The position numbers and the translations under genes were made by a program. The notes below the pieces were generated by a model that was not told the DNA's origin, ran no database searches, and saw only the letters and a program-made list of their open reading frames with translations. Of a stretch of DNA of 64,000 bases, positions 32,855-41,560 are shown piece by piece (position 1 is the stretch's first letter; each line of letters starts with the position of its first letter). This DNA is from Marinobacterium_D sp050908845 (GTDB lineage: Bacteria > Pseudomonadota > Gammaproteobacteria > Pseudomonadales > Balneatricaceae), in the NCBI RefSeq assembly GCF_050908845.1, contig NZ_CP194171.1, forward strand, positions 1,550,001 to 1,614,000, given 5' to 3'.

Positions 32855-33874
32855 ATGTCAGAAAAACGTAAACGGCCCACGCTTCAGGATGTGGCGGACC
32901 GGGTAGGGGTGACCAAGATGACGGTCAGCCGCTACCTGAAGAAACCGGAGCAGGTGTCTGAAGCGCTGCGCGAGAAAATCCAGCAGGCACTGGATGAGCT
33001 GGGGTACATCCCCAACAAGGTGCCAGACATTCTCTCCAGTGCAAAAAGCCATGCGATTGGTCTGCTGGTGCCGTCCCTGACCAACCAGGTGTTCGCCGAA
33101 ATGATACGGGGCGTGGAATCGGTGACCGAGCCCGCCGGCTACCAGACCATGCTGGCCCACTACGGCTACAGCCAGGACGCGGAAGAGGCGCGCATCGCTA
33201 CTCTGCTCGGTTACAACGTGGACGGTCTGATCCTGTCGGAAAGTTTCCACACCGAGCGCGTGCGTCGAATGATCAAGACGGCGGGTGTGCCGGTGGTGGA
33301 GGTGATGGACTCGGTCTCGCCGCCCATCGAACAGGCGGTGGGCTTCGATAACGAGGCCGCCTCCTTTGCCATGACCGAGCGGATGATCGCCTGCGGTCAT
33401 AGCAAGATCGTCTATTTTGCAGCGCGGATGGATGCGCGCACCCGTCTCAAGATTAAGGGCTACGAGCGGGCCATGAAAAGCCATGGGCTTGAGTCTTTTA
33501 CCCTGCAGACAGAAAAAGCCTCGTCCTTCAGTCGCGGTTCCCTGTTGCTGGAACAGGCGCTCGCCGAGTGGCCGGACCTGGACGGGGTGTTCTGTACCAA
33601 CGATGACCTGGCGATCGGCGCGCTGTTCGAATGTCAGCGACGGGGGATTTCTGTCCCCGGTCAGATCGGTATTGCCGGTTTCCACGGCCACGACATCTCC
33701 GGTGTGATTGTGCCGCGACTGGCGACAGTGGTGACGCCGCGTGAAGAGATGGGACGGATCGCCGCCGAGCAGCTGCTGAATCGACTGAACGGCAAACCGG
33801 TGGCAGACCGGGTGCTCGATCTGCCGTTCCAGCTGGAAGACGGGGAAAGTTTGCGCCGCCCTGAACGGGGCTGA
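32855..33874 (+). CDS. gntR: Gluconate repressor, LacI family
   Basis: A 339-residue repressor. The N-terminal LacI helix-turn-helix reads RPTLQDVADRVGVTKMTVSR and continues YLKKPEQVSEALREKI. The sugar-acid-binding domain follows, with IGLLVPSLTNQVFAEMIRG, GYQTMLAHYGYSQ and VFCTNDDLAIGALFECQRRG, all close to E. coli GntR. Gluconate should release it from the operators at 29183-29219 and 32823-32836. I start at ATG 32855; a TTG two codons earlier is equally in frame. The gene ends at the terminator 33903-33933. Confidence 0.95.
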   Translation: MSEKRKRPTLQDVADRVGVTKMTVSRYLKKPEQVSEALREKIQQALDELGYIPNKVPDILSSAKSHAIGLLVPSLTNQVFAEMIRGVESVTEPAGYQTMLAHYGYSQDAEEARIATLLGYNVDGLILSESFHTERVRRMIKTAGVPVVEVMDSVSPPIEQAVGFDNEAASFAMTERMIACGHSKIVYFAARMDARTRLKIKGYERAMKSHGLESFTLQTEKASSFSRGSLLLEQALAEWPDLDGVFCTNDDLAIGALFECQRRGISVPGQIGIAGFHGHDISGVIVPRLATVVTPREEMGRIAAEQLLNRLNGKPVADRVLDLPFQLEDGESLRRPERG

Positions 33875-33902
33875 GAATCCAGTTAAGCCAATGTCAGTGC
33901 AG

Positions 33903-33933
33903 CCACCCCGCATCTGCAGGGTGGTATTTTTTT
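33903..33933 (+). terminator. Rho-independent terminator after gntR
   Basis: CCACCC (33903-33908) pairs with GGGTGG (33919-33924), with an inner GCA/TGC pair, followed by TATTTTTTT. It overlaps the stop codon of the convergent fructokinase gene. Confidence 0.9.
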
Positions 33934-34894
33934 ATGCGCTGATATCGGCTTGGGTAGGCAGCGCGTCAAAGGCGCCTTTGCGGGTCACGGCGAAGGCACC
34001 GCAGAGCATGCCGGTGTTCAGTATCTCCTCCAGCATCGCCTCGTCATTCAGCTGTCTCAGCTGGTCGATGCCCAGATTTCGCGTTGAGAGCGCGTACAGC
34101 ACACCACCGGTAAAGGCATCGCCAGCGGCGGTGCTGTCGATGGTTTTTGCGCTTGGTGGCTGCAGTTTTCCTGCCAGATGGTTACCGATGTAGTGCAGCG
34201 GGTTGCCGCCATCGGTAATCAGAATAAGTGACACCCCGGCATCCTGGATGCGCTGGATAACCGCTTCTTCTTCCTGATCACGACAGAGAAACTCGAGCTC
34301 TTCGCTGCAGAGCTTGAGCAGGTCACACTGTTCGATCGCTTCCCAGACGCTGGGTAGCGGGTCAAAGTCGGCCGGCCAGAGATTATGCCGCAGGTTGATA
34401 TCGAAGCTGACGATAAAGCCCGCCTCGCGTGCCTTGCGCACGCCCGCCAGTGTCGCTTCCCTGATACCCGCTTCGGTCAGGGTGTTGGAGCAGAAATGGA
34501 ACACGCCGGGTTCTGCAAACCAGTCATCCTCAAACTCTTGCGCGCGGAACAGCAGGTCGGCGGTGTTATCGCGGTAGAACTCGAACGAGCGCTCGCCGTG
34601 CTGGTCCAGGGATACGAACGCCAGGGGGGTTTTGGCTTCATCGCTCTGCAGCAGGTAGTCGGTGCGCACGCCGGCGCTGGCCATGGCGTCGCGGACACAA
34701 TCGCCGAACATGTCCTGGCCGACCTTGCCGGCAAAATAACTGTTGCCACCGAGCTTGCCCACGGCAACCGCCACATTGGCGGGGGCGCCGCCGGGATACT
34801 TGGTGAAGGTTTCCGGGCCTGCCGGATCGGCACCACCGATCCGGTTGGAGAGCATATCGATCAATGCTTCGCCAAAACAGATAACTTTGTTCAT
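33932..34894 (-). CDS. Fructokinase (PfkB/ribokinase family)
   Basis: A 320-residue sugar kinase. It starts MNKVICFGEALIDML, has the substrate-binding YPGGAPANVAVAVGKLGG, the Asn/Arg region SFDINLRHNLWP, and the catalytic anion-hole motif DSTAAGDAFTGG (Asp as base). These place it with fructokinases (ScrK/Frk). It lies 11 bases after pgi on the same strand, giving fructose to fructose-6-phosphate to glucose-6-phosphate, then zwf. No fructose or sucrose transporter is adjacent. Another hexose or 2-keto-sugar substrate cannot be excluded. Confidence 0.88.
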   Translation of the reverse strand: MNKVICFGEALIDMLSNRIGGADPAGPETFTKYPGGAPANVAVAVGKLGGNSYFAGKVGQDMFGDCVRDAMASAGVRTDYLLQSDEAKTPLAFVSLDQHGERSFEFYRDNTADLLFRAQEFEDDWFAEPGVFHFCSNTLTEAGIREATLAGVRKAREAGFIVSFDINLRHNLWPADFDPLPSVWEAIEQCDLLKLCSEELEFLCRDQEEEAVIQRIQDAGVSLILITDGGNPLHYIGNHLAGKLQPPSAKTIDSTAAGDAFTGGVLYALSTRNLGIDQLRQLNDEAMLEEILNTGMLCGAFAVTRKGAFDALPTQADISA

Positions 34895-34905
34895 GACATC
34901 GAGCC

Positions 34906-36573
34906 TTAGGCCTTAGCAGCCTTTGTTGTCTTTTTTGATGCCGCAGCTGATGAAGAGCTGTTGCCGGCATTACTCTCTTTATGCTGAGTCTGCATCTTCT
35001 GACGCACGATCTCCATCAACCCCTGGGTGGAGGGGTCGTACTCCGAACTCTTCAGCTCAATGTTGCGGCTGATCTCCGTGGCCAGGCGCTTGCCGAGCTG
35101 CACGCCCCACTGGTCGAAGGAGTTGATGTTCCAGATGGCACCCTGGACGAACACCTTGTGCTCATACAGGGCGATCAGGGCACCCAGGTTGCGCGGGCTG
35201 AGCTGGTCCATCAACAGGATGTTGCTGGGACGGTTACCCGGACAGGACGCATAGTCCAGCATGCCGTCTTTCTGATCGCCATTCATAAAGGCGTTGGCCT
35301 GGGCCAGCATGTTGGTGAGCAGGGCAAAGTGGTGCTCTTGGGTTTTCTCATCGGATTCCAGCGAGGCGATGAAGTCGATCGGCACAAAGCGTGTGCCCTG
35401 GTGCAGCAGCTGGAAGAACGCGTGCTGACCATTGGAGCCGGTCTGGCCCCAGACGATGGGGCCGGTGGCGTAATCCACCGGGTGACCGTCCAGATCGACG
35501 GACTTGCCGTTACTCTCCATATCCAGCTGCTGTAAAAAGGCCGGCAGCTGATGCAGTGCCTGATCGTAGGGGATGATCGCCTGGGTTTCCGCGTCCAGGA
35601 AGTTGATGTACCAGATGCCGATCAGTGCCAGCAGCACCGGCATGTTCTGATCCAGCGGCGCTTCCATGAAGTGACGGTCCATCTCGTAGGCGCCTTCGAG
35701 CAGCTCGATGAAACGGTCATAGCCAATGCTCAGAGCGATCGGCAGGCCAATGCTGGACCAGAGCGAATAGCGGCCACCGACCCAGGCCCAGAATTCGAAG
35801 ATGTTCTCACGCTTGATACCGAACTCCATGGCCGCCGCCTGGTTGGTGGAGACGGCGATGAAGTGCTGGGTCATGTCGGTCTGCGCGCTGGTGTTCTCAA
35901 GGAACCAGCGGCGCGCGGTCTTGGCGTTGAGCAGCGTCTCCTGGGTGGAGAAGGTTTTGGTGGAGACGATGAACAGGGTGGTTTCCGGGTTCAGACCGGA
36001 GAGAACCTTCTTGATGTGCTGGCCATCCACATTGGAGATAAAGTGGAATTTCATCTCCGGGTGGTTGTAGTTGAGCAGGGCGCGACAGACCATGTTCGGG
36101 CCCAGATCGGAGCCGCCGATACCGATATTAACCACGTCACGGACGCGCTTGCCGCTGAAGCCTTTCCACTCGCCGCTACGTACTTTCTTACTGAACGCTT
36201 CGAGCTTTTTTAGCCCCGCCTGGATATCCGGCATCACATCCTTGCCGTTGACGACCACTGGCTCGTCACCACGGTTACGCAGGGCGGTATGCAGCACCGG
36301 GCGGTTCTCGGTGGTGTTGATGATATCGCCGGAAAACATCTGCGCACGGCGCTGGCGCAGCGGAGAGTGCTCGGCCAGGGCGATGAGCGCTTTCAGTACC
36401 TCGTCGCTGACCTTGTTCTTGGAAAAATCGAGAAACAACTCGCCGAGGCGCAGACTCATCTTGTCGAAGCGCTCGGGGTCTTCTCGAAAGTAATCGGCAA
36501 TGCGGTCGTCTTGGGTTTTTTCCGCCAGGGTCTGGAGTTTCTTCCAGGTGACGGAGGAACTGAGCTGGTACAT
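34906..36573 (-). CDS. pgi: Glucose-6-phosphate isomerase
   Basis: A 555-residue isomerase interconverting fructose-6-phosphate and glucose-6-phosphate. The family segments are GKRVRDVVNIGIGGSDLGP, FISNVDGQHI, FIVSTKTFSTQETLLNA, GGRYSLWSSIGLPIAL and the catalytic QTGSNGQHAFFQLLHQG. After the normal C-terminus near residue 525 there is a tail of about 30 residues rich in Ser, Ala and Lys (NSSSSAAASKKTTKAAKA), which is unusual. It is the first gene of a leftward pgi-fructokinase pair and channels fructose into zwf rather than classical glycolysis, since no phosphofructokinase is present here. Confidence 0.96.
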   Translation of the reverse strand: MYQLSSSVTWKKLQTLAEKTQDDRIADYFREDPERFDKMSLRLGELFLDFSKNKVSDEVLKALIALAEHSPLRQRRAQMFSGDIINTTENRPVLHTALRNRGDEPVVVNGKDVMPDIQAGLKKLEAFSKKVRSGEWKGFSGKRVRDVVNIGIGGSDLGPNMVCRALLNYNHPEMKFHFISNVDGQHIKKVLSGLNPETTLFIVSTKTFSTQETLLNAKTARRWFLENTSAQTDMTQHFIAVSTNQAAAMEFGIKRENIFEFWAWVGGRYSLWSSIGLPIALSIGYDRFIELLEGAYEMDRHFMEAPLDQNMPVLLALIGIWYINFLDAETQAIIPYDQALHQLPAFLQQLDMESNGKSVDLDGHPVDYATGPIVWGQTGSNGQHAFFQLLHQGTRFVPIDFIASLESDEKTQEHHFALLTNMLAQANAFMNGDQKDGMLDYASCPGNRPSNILLMDQLSPRNLGALIALYEHKVFVQGAIWNINSFDQWGVQLGKRLATEISRNIELKSSEYDPSTQGLMEIVRQKMQTQHKESNAGNSSSSAAASKKTTKAAKA

Positions 36574-36936
36574 GGTGGCGTCACTCTCCGATCAGCAGCG
36601 TCAGCCGGCTGGGCAGCGCTTATTCTAATTATCACTGTCAGAATAGCCGTGGTGAGTAAACGGCAAATGATTGCGCAGGGCCGATTTTGTAACAGTTGTA
36701 ACCTGCAGCGCCTGAGCAGAAATACCGATGCGGCTCTGGCATATAGCCTGGCCTCGGTCTGAATGCGCTTTGACAGCATGCCGTTGTCTGCGGGAAGCGC
36801 GCCCCTGAAGGACGGGTAATTTTTACGCTCTGCCGGCCAGGGTTCATACTGGTTGTGACGAAAGCTGTTAACAATTGACACATAAAAAGACGGCATCTGT
36901 GATATTCAGGGCGCGCGATAGTAAAGAGGAGAGATA
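36574..36936. other. Divergent intergenic region between pgi and the Tor-like regulator
   Basis: No gene was found. It holds an inverted repeat TATTCT (36621-36626) with AGAATA (36640-36645), a direct repeat TTGTAAC (36687-36693 and 36696-36702), and a GTTCATA heptamer at 36842-36848 that resembles the core of TorR boxes. The rightward promoter at 36875 lies at its end. Confidence 0.4.
36875..36903 (+). promoter_or_regulatory. Promoter of the Tor-like three-gene operon
   Basis: TTGACA (36875-36880), a 17-base spacer and TGTGAT (36898-36903, four of six matches) lie 33 bases before ATG 36937. The weak -10 fits a positively controlled promoter. Confidence 0.5.
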
Positions 36937-37671
36937 ATGGCGGAGTCTGTTCGTTACCGGATACTGGTGGTCGACGATGAACCGGCCATGTGTGAGTTGC
37001 TGCAGGACCTGCTGGAGGACAGCGGTTACGAGGTGCACACGGCACCGGGTGGGGAGCAGATGCGGGCTGCGCTGAAGGATTCGGTCTACTCCCTGGTGAT
37101 TCTCGATCTGCGCCTGAAAGGCGAGGATGGTATGCAGCTGGCGAAAGAGCTGCGTCAGCGCTCCAGCATCCCGATCATGATGCTCACCGGCAAGGGCGAT
37201 GAAACAGACCGTATTCTGGGTCTGGAGATCGCCGCCGACGATTTCCTGATGAAGCCATTTAATAACCGTGAGCTGCTGGCCCGGGTCAGGGCGATGCTGC
37301 GGCGCAGTACTGAGCTTAGCAGTCCGGTTTCCCGTAACGATGAGTACCGCCATGAGCGCTTGAGCTTCGACGGCTGGATACTCGACCTCACCGCGCGGGT
37401 GCTGTCCCGGCCGGACGGTAGCGCCGAAATGCTGACAGCGGCGGAATACGCCTTGCTGGAGGCGTTGGTGCAGGCCCATGGTCGGGTGCTGAGTCGCGAG
37501 CAGCTGCTGGAAGAGACCCGGGGCATAGATACCGACGTGTTCGACCGCACCATCGATGTGTTGATTCTGCGGCTGCGCCGCAAGATTGAACCCAACCCCA
37601 GCCAGCCACGCTATATCCGCACCGAACGCGGTCTTGGCTATCAGTTCTGTGAGCCGGTGGTGCAGTGCTGA
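36937..37671 (+). CDS. OmpR-family response regulator (TorR-like)
   Basis: A 244-residue two-domain regulator. The receiver has ILVVDDEPAM, the phospho-Asp in LVILDLRLKGEDG, and Lys in FLMKPFNNREL. The winged-helix DNA-binding domain has LTAAEYALLEALVQAHGRVLSREQLLEETRG and ends with YIRTERGLGYQF. AGAGGAGA precedes the ATG. It is followed 11 bases later by its presumed partner kinase. Similarity of the three-gene set to TorR/TorS/TorT suggests a ligand-binding-protein-triggered cascade, but no torCAD reductase lies nearby. Confidence 0.92.
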   Translation: MAESVRYRILVVDDEPAMCELLQDLLEDSGYEVHTAPGGEQMRAALKDSVYSLVILDLRLKGEDGMQLAKELRQRSSIPIMMLTGKGDETDRILGLEIAADDFLMKPFNNRELLARVRAMLRRSTELSSPVSRNDEYRHERLSFDGWILDLTARVLSRPDGSAEMLTAAEYALLEALVQAHGRVLSREQLLEETRGIDTDVFDRTIDVLILRLRRKIEPNPSQPRYIRTERGLGYQFCEPVVQC

Positions 37672-37681
37672 GACACGGCCT

Positions 37682-40303
37682 ATGAGCGCGGAAATCGCTT
37701 CCCGAGCGTCGCGCTGGCGAACCATGCGGGTGCGCTCGCGGCTGCTGATCGCCTTCTGCATCCTGCTGGCGGCGACGCTGGTGATTGCGCTGGTGGGCTG
37801 GAGCGGCCTGGATAATACTGGCCGCGCGTTGAATGAGTTTGAGCAGCAGGCGCTGCCGGATATCTCCCGTTCGCTGGAGCTGGCCGAGCGCACCGCGAAC
37901 CTGGCAGCCGTGGCGCCCTATGTGGCCGGTGCCAGCAGTCCCTCTCTGCTGCAGGTCGAAAGCCAGAATCTGCGTGACCGCATTAACAGCGTGCTGGCAC
38001 TGGCGGATGAGATTCCGCAGCTTGATACCGCCGCGCCGCGTTTGCAGGCCTTGCTTTATCAGCTGGAGCAGGCGGTCAATGACCTGGTGGCTCTGACCCG
38101 GGAACAGCTTTTTCTGCGTGAGGACCTGAGGCAGCTCGAATTCAAACTGAGCCTGTTGAGTGATCGTTACGGCGGCAGTGCAGATCGCTCGCCGGTTGCC
38201 GCTGCCCTGGTGCGTGAGTCGGAGCGCCTCACGCTGGCGGCGCAGATCGGCAGTCCGGATGAACTGGCGCGGACAGAAACCCGTTACCGGGCGGCACTGG
38301 ATGCACTGCGGATGATGCCCGACGCCTCGGGTATTGCTGCTGACCTGGATCAGATCGTCGCTATAGGGGAGGGGGATGCCAGCCTTTTCAGGCTACGGCG
38401 GCAGCAACTGGAACTCGGCCAGCACAGCGCCTTTCTGCTCGCCTCCACCCGCGCCATCAGTGAGCAGCTCAGTACCGAGGTCGGCTTGTTTGTAGGCCAC
38501 GTGGAGGAGAGAGTCGCGCAGCAGAGCCGGCGGGTAGGTATCGCCGTGACCTCGGGCAAAAGCGGTATTCTGCTGATCACGTTGCTGTGTGTGGTCGTGG
38601 TGCTGGGCGGGATCTGGGTGGTGCGGCGGCTGGCGCGGGATCTCGGCGCGGTGACCCGGTTGATGACCCGGCTTGCCGGCGGCGATACCGATCAACAGAC
38701 GCCGGCTATAGGCCGCCATGACGAGATCGGTGATCTGGCCCGGGCGTTCCAGGTGTTTCGTGAGAATGCCGTCGAGATCACCCGTATCAGCCAGTCTCTG
38801 CGCGAACAGGGCCGGCTGCTGGAAACCGTCTTCAAGAACATCAACGATGGCTTGAGCGTGTTTGATGCCGATGGTCGCCTGCTGGCCTGGAACCCTCGCT
38901 ATGCCGAGATGCTTAACCTGCCTGCGGAACAGTTGAAACCGGGGTTGGCGCTGGAGGAGATCCAGGCGCTGTTGCCTGAAGAGGCACGCAGCAGCTGGGG
39001 GCTGAACGGCGTAGCGCTGGACCGGGATACGATCAATAACCTGCGGCGTCAGCGGGTGCAAAGGTTTGAACGCCACTTTGCCGATGGCCGGGTGGTGGAG
39101 TTTCACAGCTCGCCCCTGCCCGGTGGCGGCTTCGTAACCCTCTACAGTGATCTCACCGAGCGCAAGGCGATCGAGGCGCAGCTGCGTCAGTCACAGAAGA
39201 TGGAGGTGCTCGGCCAGCTGACCGGTGGCGTCGCCCACGATTTCAACAACCTGCTGGCGGCGATTATCGGCAACCTTCAGCTGCTGGAGACCCGCCTGGA
39301 GCCGGATAGCCGGGCGGCGCGCAATGCGGCCCGGGCCCTTGCCGCCGCCGAGCGCGGAGGAGGCCTTACCCAGCGGCTGCTCGCCTTTGCCCGCAAGCAG
39401 CGTCTGCAGCCGGAAACCATTCCAGTAGACCGCTTAGTCGAGGAGATGCGAGACCTGATCGAGTACAGCGTGGGGGGCGATATCGAGATCCGGTTCGACC
39501 TTCAGGCCGATGACTGGCTGATCAACGTGGATCCGGGGCAGCTGGAAAATGCGCTGTTGAACCTGGCGATCAACAGCGCGTCGGCGATGTCGGAGGGCGG
39601 TCGCCTGAGCTTTTCCACCCGGCATGAAACCGATCCGGTCTCGGGCGAGGAAAGTGTATTGATCCAGGTGGCGGATACCGGGTGTGGTATCAGCGAAGCC
39701 CACCTTGGAAGGGTGTTCGAACCCTTCTTTACCACCAAGGAGGTGGGCGAAGGCAGCGGGCTCGGCTTGAGCATGGTGTATGGCTTTGTGAAACAGTCCC
39801 GCGGCGATATCCGTATCGACAGCCAGGTTGGCGAGGGGACGCAAATCGATATCGTTCTGCCCCGCTCCCAGCCTGACTGCCCGGCATCTGCGGCGGAAAG
39901 TGAAGGTTCCCCACTGCTCTTGGGGGCCGGGGAGCGTATTTTGCTGCTGGAGGACGATCAACCGGTGCGCGACATGGCGCTGGATATGCTGGAATCCCTG
40001 GGTTATCGGGTGGATGTCTGCAAAACCGTGGAAGAAGCGCAGGCCGCGCTGCAGTCGCCTACCGTCTATGCACTGGTGTTCAGCGATATTAACCTGGGCA
40101 CCAGTGTTAACGGCCTGCAGTTTGCGCGCTTTGTCGCTGAGGTCGACCCCGGGCTGCCGGTACTGCTCACCTCCGGTTTGCCACCGGAGCAGCTGAGTCA
40201 GCGCTATGGTCTTGGCGAAACGCAGTTTGTACTCAAGAAACCCTATCACCGCGAGGCGCTCGCCGAGGCGGTATCGGCGCGGCTGCGGGGAGAGCGGCGA
40301 TGA
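37682..40303 (+). CDS. Membrane hybrid histidine kinase (TorS-like sensor, PAS, HisKA, HATPase, receiver)
   Basis: An 873-residue kinase. Membrane segments at about 18-40 (LLIAFCILLAATLVIALVGW) and 297-318 flank a 255-residue periplasmic domain of long helices, as in TorS. A HAMP domain follows. The PAS-type domain (about 385-500) has NINDGLSVFDADGRLLAWNPRY. The H-box GGVAHDFNNLLAAI is near residue 516. The ATPase carries NLAINSASAM, DTGCGIS and GEGSGLGLSM. The C-terminal receiver has ILLLEDDQPVRD, the Asp in LVFSDINLG and LKKPYHREAL. No Hpt domain is visible, unlike TorS, so phosphotransfer to the adjacent regulator may be direct. Start at ATG 37682, although its ribosome-binding site is weak. 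Confidence 0.9.
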   Translation: MSAEIASRASRWRTMRVRSRLLIAFCILLAATLVIALVGWSGLDNTGRALNEFEQQALPDISRSLELAERTANLAAVAPYVAGASSPSLLQVESQNLRDRINSVLALADEIPQLDTAAPRLQALLYQLEQAVNDLVALTREQLFLREDLRQLEFKLSLLSDRYGGSADRSPVAAALVRESERLTLAAQIGSPDELARTETRYRAALDALRMMPDASGIAADLDQIVAIGEGDASLFRLRRQQLELGQHSAFLLASTRAISEQLSTEVGLFVGHVEERVAQQSRRVGIAVTSGKSGILLITLLCVVVVLGGIWVVRRLARDLGAVTRLMTRLAGGDTDQQTPAIGRHDEIGDLARAFQVFRENAVEITRISQSLREQGRLLETVFKNINDGLSVFDADGRLLAWNPRYAEMLNLPAEQLKPGLALEEIQALLPEEARSSWGLNGVALDRDTINNLRRQRVQRFERHFADGRVVEFHSSPLPGGGFVTLYSDLTERKAIEAQLRQSQKMEVLGQLTGGVAHDFNNLLAAIIGNLQLLETRLEPDSRAARNAARALAAAERGGGLTQRLLAFARKQRLQPETIPVDRLVEEMRDLIEYSVGGDIEIRFDLQADDWLINVDPGQLENALLNLAINSASAMSEGGRLSFSTRHETDPVSGEESVLIQVADTGCGISEAHLGRVFEPFFTTKEVGEGSGLGLSMVYGFVKQSRGDIRIDSQVGEGTQIDIVLPRSQPDCPASAAESEGSPLLLGAGERILLLEDDQPVRDMALDMLESLGYRVDVCKTVEEAQAALQSPTVYALVFSDINLGTSVNGLQFARFVAEVDPGLPVLLTSGLPPEQLSQRYGLGETQFVLKKPYHREALAEAVSARLRGERR

Positions 40304-41247
40304 GGCGCTGGTCGCTGCTCAATCTGTTAACCCTGCTGCTGTCGCTACCAGCAGGAGCCGATGCGCCCAGAGCTGATGTGCCCGGGCCTGATGTGCTTAA
40401 GGTTGGCGTCTCGGTGTCGGATCTGGGTAACCGCTATTTCCAGCGCATCGGTCGTGCCATCGATCGGGAGGCGCGGCTCCAGGCGGGCGATGCTGTGCGG
40501 GTGGAAGTGGTCTCCAGCGCCTACGACGTGGCGCGTCAGATTGGTCAGGTGGACCGGTTTATCGTCCAGGGGGTGGATCTGATTCTGCTGTCGGCGGCGA
40601 CATACGATGGCGTGACGCCAGCGATACTCAGGGCAAAGCAGGCCGGCATTCCGGTGATCGGCTTTGATGTGCAGGCCGCGGGGCTCGATGCCGCCGTCAC
40701 CACGGATAACCGGCAGGCGGGGCGTATCGCCTGCGATGATCTGGCCCGCAGGCTGAACGGGCAGGGGCAGGTGGTGATTCTGAATGGGCCGCCGGTCTCC
40801 TCGATACTGGCCCGCGTCGAGGGGTGTCTGGAGGAGCTGAACAAGCATCCCGCGCTGCAACTGCTCTCCACAACGGAAAACGGTGGCGGCAGTGTCGAAG
40901 GGGGCTTTGAGAAAATGACCCACCTGTTGACCGCCTACCCCGATCTGGACGGCGTATTCACCATCAACGATCCCACCGCGCTGGGGGCCGAGCGAGCGGC
41001 CCGCCTCGCGGGACGATCCAGCTTTATCATCACCAGTGTCGATGGCTCGCCGGCGGCGACAGCAAGAATCGCGGAGCCTGACTCGCTGCTTGTATCCACC
41101 GCATCCCAGTTACCGGACCTGGTGGCACGGCTGGCGGTCAGGCTCGGTTTGCGTCTGCTTGACGGTGAGGCGCTGGAGAAAAAAACCTGGTTAATCGCAC
41201 CTGAGCTGATTGATGCCACCTCGCTGCAGTCGCAGGATCAGAACTAG
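40300..41247 (+). CDS. Periplasmic sugar-type binding protein, sensor accessory (TorT-like)
   Basis: A 315-residue exported protein of the ribose-binding/LacI-like periplasmic family (Peripla_BP_4). The signal peptide is MRRWSLLNLLTLLLSLPAGA. The two lobes show VGVSVSDLGNRYFQRIGRAI, VDLILLSAATYDGVTPAILRAKQAGIPVIGFD and AYPDLDGVFTINDPTALGAERAA. Its ATG overlaps the kinase stop by 4 bases and no ABC transporter genes follow. It therefore probably presents a ligand to the kinase's periplasmic domain, as TorT, LuxP or ChvE do. The ligand is unknown. Confidence 0.85.
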   Translation: MRRWSLLNLLTLLLSLPAGADAPRADVPGPDVLKVGVSVSDLGNRYFQRIGRAIDREARLQAGDAVRVEVVSSAYDVARQIGQVDRFIVQGVDLILLSAATYDGVTPAILRAKQAGIPVIGFDVQAAGLDAAVTTDNRQAGRIACDDLARRLNGQGQVVILNGPPVSSILARVEGCLEELNKHPALQLLSTTENGGGSVEGGFEKMTHLLTAYPDLDGVFTINDPTALGAERAARLAGRSSFIITSVDGSPAATARIAEPDSLLVSTASQLPDLVARLAVRLGLRLLDGEALEKKTWLIAPELIDATSLQSQDQN

Positions 41248-41560
41248 CCCGGCCCGCAATAATCTTGTGCAATAAACGGATGGCACCAGGGTGGCCTGTC
41301 AGGTCACACTGCGGCTTGAGGCGTTTGCTGCAGCGACTTTGTTGGCAGGCTGAGTCTGACAAGGTCGATAGTGGACAGCGATCGCGGTGTGAGTGTTTAT
41401 CTTCGTCGGCATTTAGGTACTATCGGGTATCTGCCCGCATGGGGCTTTAACGAATGACGCGCAACCTGGCAGCTAACGACCGCTGAAACAGCGCGCAGGA
41501 TAGGGCAAATTTTTACTACCCGCTGGATAGTTTGCCCCGCACAAGGGAGCTGATTGCGGC
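41248..41560. other. Intergenic region before the GGCT-fold gene
   Basis: No gene was found. The stretch ends with a hairpin (41503-41537): GGGCAAA pairs with TTTGCCC, with an inner ACTA/TAGT stem, 24 bases before ATG 41561. It should contain the promoter of the three-gene operon at 41561-48209, but no clear hexamer pair is visible. Confidence 0.4.
41503..41537 (+). promoter_or_regulatory. Leader hairpin of the 41561-48209 operon
   Basis: GGGCAAA (41503-41509) pairs with TTTGCCC (41531-41537); an inner ACTA/TAGT stem can form with TTTTT bulged out. It is not followed by a T-run. As it lies close to the first start codon it may be a regulatory leader structure. Confidence 0.4.
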
